In this document: positions 8,401 to 10,580 of the stretch, piece after piece
Layout of the letters: each line of letters starts with the position of its first letter
How positions within the stretch are numbered: position 1 is the stretch's first letter
Assembly (NCBI GenBank): GCA_002329125.1
Contig: DCXX01000083.1
Span: forward strand, 1-10,580
DNA: 10,580 bases
Origin: Fidelibacterota bacterium UBA2125
GTDB lineage: Bacteria; Fidelibacterota; Marinisomatia; Marinisomatales; S15-B10
Direction of reading: 5' to 3'
Made by a program: the position numbers and the translations under genes
Notes under the pieces: generated by a model
What the model was told of the DNA's origin: nothing
The model's database searches: none
Seen by the model: only the letters and a program-made list of their open reading frames with translations

Positions 8401-8953
8401 TCATCTATTCTTTACTGTGGATGAACCTGCTGTAGAAATTGCAGAATCGGTTTTATCGCCATCCTCTGCGGATTTGCATTATCGTGGTTATTCCCGTATG
8501 TACAGGAAGGGAGGACGGTATGGTCCCCACTGGTTCGATTACAGTACCGTTGAAACAGGCCCGAAATGGCGCGATCTTACTGGAGATTATACCAGGTATG
8601 GCGATGTCCTTGCCTTAGTGACAGAGCCAGACAACAAAGTCGTTATCATGAACGCCGGTGATGAGATGACGGTAAAATTCTCTGATTCAGACGTTCCGTC
8701 CCTGAAAAAGGGATGGGTTAGAGATTATATACTTTATAGTGATGGTTGGCTGAAAGATGGGGATATGAACACAGCCAGAGGGCAAACTGTAGCTCCCTTG
8801 CCTTTCCACGCCTTAAAGAGTTATCCTTATGGACCCGAACAGAAAACACCAGATGAAGGGGCATATCGAAAATATTTAATGGAATATAATACCCGCAGAG
8901 TGACTGGTGATATATTTCGGGAGCAATTGTCAGCCCCACGCACCAATAAATGA
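5414..8953 (+). CDS. Large lipoprotein: TPR, seven FG-GAP/VCBS repeats, ASPIC/UnbV and C-terminal module
   Basis: This 1179-residue multidomain protein is predicted to be lipid-anchored: its signal peptide ends in the lipobox TIYSC (cysteine 24). Residues about 40-141 hold three TPR-like units (LGLAYLEENRLDEAEAQF, ANLGLIYLRKNDYTKAEKA, LAEVYDAVERDEEAIEIL), with a possible further unit near 185-215. Seven calcium-binding-type FG-GAP/VCBS motifs start at 326, 379, 429, 480, 531, 578 and 627 (for example DFDDDGDLDIV and DFDNDGYLDLV). Their even spacing of about 50 residues predicts a seven-bladed propeller. An ASPIC/UnbV-type segment follows at about 657-728 (HFGIGAKVEVRAG, HFGLGQRLKADVMRIIW). 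Residues about 744-1179 form another module, opening CPFLYAWDGKRFEFV and including TRYGDVLALV, VIMNAGDEM, DGWLKDGD and LPFHALKSYPY. From memory, this module recurs after ASPIC/UnbV in acidobacterial and related proteins, with no known function. The likely role is binding or scaffolding at the envelope. No catalytic signature is evident. Confidence 0.9.
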   Translation: MLGQSKIIISFFLWMFLTITIYSCGKKEASKKSEALFSVIEARNLGLAYLEENRLDEAEAQFITMTENAPNDAMGHANLGLIYLRKNDYTKAEKAVQQALRLNSEDSDINLILAEVYDAVERDEEAIEILEKSLSTSPGHLRSIYKIIDIYSKMAYTRPEDQAVTTNREGYLIELVKLAPGNIPVRLQLIESLLIHGKTDSALTHLEVLIQQIPEPPKEASRAMRETVKQMQIGNNSMASRFFKVVHNVLKVTPRYQAGLWYLKGPGGAVTGFPILDFSENLEKQMEDQSAFLNTLRFTDASSSAGLERINSIVEGSTSSVLAVGDFDGDKSQDIYYSAYNGDQNHVFLLKDNFGELRDVATEEGVGHNGRDLDAIFADIDNNGHLDLVVTNSTGARYYNNGGEGQFSDLSSESGLGALNGGNRILPGDFDHEGDLDIYIINNGPNLFYRNNLNGSFSEMAEVMKIDGGNASGRDAAFGDFDDDGDLDIVVINTNNENKLFSNLRQGQFEDITQASGLGGEKNNTSVVGGDYNNDGRIDLFMTSKSGTGGLFRNAGEGTFEQVEMKILETGLDAAFLDFDNDGYLDLVIASVDGVRLFHNERGKHFEEVSHLLPKETVGARQVEVMDYNMDGDLDILLVGTDGKLHLLRNDGGNVNKYLKVRLVGLRVGSGKNNHFGIGAKVEVRAGDLYQSRTVTEEVIHFGLGQRLKADVMRIIWTNGAPQNLFFPGSDQDIVEEQMLKGSCPFLYAWDGKRFEFVKDILWRSALGMPMGIMAGEMAYAFPNSTEEYMKIPGDALVAKDGGYTLQITMELWETSFYDELKLRVVDHPEEAEIYVDEKFITPPYPPERIYSVSDKRKPLSAVDGEGNDLMELLDEWDYKYVSNLMPTQFQGITEPHDIVIDLGDLGNAEEVILFLHGWIFPTDASINVNVSQTPDVAVFPPRLQVPDENGEWTTVIESINFPNGKDKTCIVDLSGKFLTDDYRVRMQTSMQIYWDHLFFTVDEPAVEIAESVLSPSSADLHYRGYSRMYRKGGRYGPHWFDYSTVETGPKWRDLTGDYTRYGDVLALVTEPDNKVVIMNAGDEMTVKFSDSDVPSLKKGWVRDYILYSDGWLKDGDMNTARGQTVAPLPFHALKSYPYGPEQKTPDEGAYRKYLMEYNTRRVTGDIFREQLSAPRTNK
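6389..7324 (+). repeat. Seven coding FG-GAP/VCBS repeats (predicted beta-propeller)
   Basis: Seven copies of a DxDxDGxxDhh-type motif recur every 47-53 codons (first copy at 6389, last ending at 7324). They are diverged at the DNA level, so this is a protein-fold repeat rather than a recent tandem duplication. In this family the acidic loop binds calcium and each copy marks one propeller blade. Loop 3 (DFDHEGDLD) and loop 7 (DYNMDGDLD) are the least canonical. Confidence 0.85.
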
Positions 8954-9032
8954 CTTGGTCCGTTCGCAATGGTTTGATCTCAGCGTAAATTCTATAGCAA
9001 AATAGCATCATCCTAATTGTTAACTTTTTAAT

Positions 9033-10580
9033 ATGAAGAATTTTTCACTCCTAATACTGATGGGGATCTTTTCCTCCATATTTATGCAGTGTGAAAGTTC
9101 AAACTGGCAAAGCGAGGATAGCCACCGATGGAAAGAAGTGTCACCAAAAGGTGCCAATACCGGCCTGGTACCGCTTTACAGCGACCAGACCAGGGTGGAC
9201 TTTCAAAATTTTGTGAGTAAAAAAAATATTGTTCATAACAGGCATCTCTTAAATGGGGCCGGTGTCACCACCGGTGATGTGGATGGTGATGGTCTAATTG
9301 ACATTTATTTTTGCAGAACAGAGGGCTCTAATGTTCTCTACCGCAACCTGGGTGGCTGGAAGTTTGAAGATATTACCGATAAAGCGGGTGTTGCCTGTAA
9401 AGATCAGTTTTCTACAGGGACCGTTCTTTCAGATATAGATGGCGACAATGACCTTGATCTTCTAGTAACTGCCCTGGGTGGTCCCAACGCTGTTTTTCTC
9501 AACGATGGCTCCGGCCAGTTCCATGAAGTGACAAAAGAGGCCGGGCTGATGGGTAACAGTGGTGCCACAACCATGGCGTTGGCCGATGTGGACGGTGATG
9601 GTGACCTGGATATATATATGGCCAACGATAAGAAACGATCCGTTCGGGATATTTATCCGTTAAGTGAAAGAGTTTTCGAAAAAACGACACGGAGAACAGA
9701 GGATGGCTGGGAAGTGTTACCAGAATTTCAAGAGCACTATACATTGAATCTCCAAGGAAATCGCCTTGAACGGTTTGAGTATGCTGAGCCGGATTATTTT
9801 TTTCTTAACAATGGCTCTGGTCATTTCGATCGGGAAGAACTAAATGGTGGCCGGTTCTTGGATGCAGATGGGAAACCCATTAAAGAAAATTATACAGATT
9901 GGGGTTTGACCGTCCGTTTTCAGGATTTTGACAATGACGGTGATCCTGATATTTATGTCTGCAATGATTTTGAGAGTCCGGACAGAATCTGGAGCAATGA
10001 TGGGGATGGACAGTTTTCACCCATGCCGGCATTGGCCATCCGAAATACCAGCGCGTCGTCCATGGGAATTGATTTTACAGATGTTAATCGTGATGGGGCC
10101 GTGGACTTTTTTGTGGTGGAAATGTTGAGCCGGGATCATAAACGGCGGAAAACTCAGATGGGGCCCATGTCCGCTACACCTATTTCCGTAGGTGAAATAG
10201 ATAACCGCCCTCAGTACATGAGGAACACACTGTTTCTCAACCGCGGTGACAACACCTATGCGGAGATTGCTCAGTACGGTGGAGTACAAGCTTCCGAATG
10301 GTCTTGGTCGCCCTTGTTCTTGGATGTTGACTTGGACGGTTACGAAGATATTTTGGTGGTGACGGGACACTATTATGACGCTATGGATGCTGATGTGCAG
10401 TCTGATTTGAAAACGATGAATTATTCACGTTATAGTCAACTCCAGAGTGAGGTTTTTGCTTATAACCGTTTGGCCACCAGAGATTTCATTTTCAAGAACA
10501 GAGGTGATCTAACATTTGAGGAGGTTGGGAAAAGTTGGGGTTTTTCTTCTGAGGATATTTCTCACGGTATGGCGCTGGCC
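9033..10580 (+). CDS. FG-GAP/VCBS repeat lipoprotein (CRTAC1-like), 3' partial
   Basis: The frame opens at ATG 9033 and stays open to the last base, giving 516 visible residues. The signal peptide MKNFSLLILMGIFSSIFMQC ends in a lipobox with cysteine 20. VCBS-type loops start at residues 82 (DVDGDGLIDIY), 134 (DIDGDNDLDLL), 185 (DVDGDGDLDIY), 298 (DFDNDGDPDIY), 350 (DVNRDGAVDFF) and 431 (DVDLDGYEDIL). An insert of about 60 residues, rich in charged and aromatic residues, interrupts the third blade, and another lies near 365-400. The motifs SSMGIDFTDVNRDG, VVEMLSRDHKRRK and SEWSWSPLFLDVDLDG match my memory of Bacteroidota VCBS proteins of about 1100 residues that end in ASPIC/UnbV, so roughly half the gene is probably missing. 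There is no Shine-Dalgarno sequence; the A/T-rich TTAACTTTTTAAT leader is of the kind common in Bacteroidota. It lies 79 bases after the previous stop, with no convincing terminator between. It is probably an accessory surface or periplasmic binding protein. Confidence 0.88.
   Translation, partial: MKNFSLLILMGIFSSIFMQCESSNWQSEDSHRWKEVSPKGANTGLVPLYSDQTRVDFQNFVSKKNIVHNRHLLNGAGVTTGDVDGDGLIDIYFCRTEGSNVLYRNLGGWKFEDITDKAGVACKDQFSTGTVLSDIDGDNDLDLLVTALGGPNAVFLNDGSGQFHEVTKEAGLMGNSGATTMALADVDGDGDLDIYMANDKKRSVRDIYPLSERVFEKTTRRTEDGWEVLPEFQEHYTLNLQGNRLERFEYAEPDYFFLNNGSGHFDREELNGGRFLDADGKPIKENYTDWGLTVRFQDFDNDGDPDIYVCNDFESPDRIWSNDGDGQFSPMPALAIRNTSASSMGIDFTDVNRDGAVDFFVVEMLSRDHKRRKTQMGPMSATPISVGEIDNRPQYMRNTLFLNRGDNTYAEIAQYGGVQASEWSWSPLFLDVDLDGYEDILVVTGHYYDAMDADVQSDLKTMNYSRYSQLQSEVFAYNRLATRDFIFKNRGDLTFEEVGKSWGFSSEDISHGMALA
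9276..10355 (+). repeat. Six coding FG-GAP/VCBS repeats in the second propeller lipoprotein
   Basis: Six acidic DxDxDG-type loops are visible between 9276 and 10355. The spacing is irregular (52, 51, 113, 52 and 81 residues), unlike the even spacing in the upstream protein. The two long gaps correspond to inserts between blades. Further copies may lie beyond the window end. Confidence 0.8.

Noticed and set aside
8954..9032. Promoter before the last gene (TTTGAT near 8973 with TATAGC near 8993).
   Set aside because: The spacing of about 14 bases is too short for a standard promoter and the boxes are poor; read-through from the upstream gene is as likely.

Overview
The window looks like a piece of a chromosome from the Fibrobacterota-Chlorobiota-Bacteroidota (FCB) superphylum. 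The main evidence is an adjacent SusC-like TonB-dependent receptor and SusD-like lipoprotein, followed by three more predicted lipoproteins. The style of the SusC protein (carboxypeptidase-regulatory-like N-terminal domain, KGAAGASMYGARAANGVI plug motif, C-terminal phenylalanine), the moderate GC content and the FG-GAP/ASPIC-UnbV proteins would fit a marine lineage such as Candidatus Marinimicrobia. This placement rests on memory of protein style and is only tentative. All genes are on the + strand and coding density is very high. I see no RNA genes, insertion sequences, integrases or CRISPR arrays.

Layout. (1) 2-3148: SusC-like outer-membrane receptor. It is cut at the window start: the frame is open to base 2 and carries what looks like the end of a signal peptide. 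(2) 3171-4805: SusD-like surface lipoprotein, 22 bases downstream with a strong ribosome binding site. (3) About 4835-4867: a perfect GC-rich hairpin with a modest T-rich tail, probably a terminator or attenuator closing the susCD pair. (4) 4881-5381: a 166-residue lipoprotein of unknown family. (5) 5414-8953: a 1179-residue lipoprotein with TPRs, seven FG-GAP/VCBS repeats, an ASPIC/UnbV segment and a roughly 435-residue C-terminal module. (6) 9033-10580: a second FG-GAP/VCBS lipoprotein, cut by the window end, with 516 residues visible.

How the parts may work together. In characterised members, SusD sits as a lid on the SusC barrel, binds oligosaccharide or peptide outside the cell, and the ligand is then imported with TonB energy. 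FG-GAP/VCBS proteins with ASPIC/UnbV segments are often found near such pairs in FCB genomes, but their role is not established. A reasonable inference is that the two propeller lipoproteins are accessory binding or scaffold subunits at the cell surface. No glycoside hydrolase, polysaccharide lyase, sulfatase, peptidase, or sigma/anti-sigma gene lies in the window, so the substrate cannot be inferred. Every gap between genes is shorter than 80 bases, so there is no unexplained long stretch.
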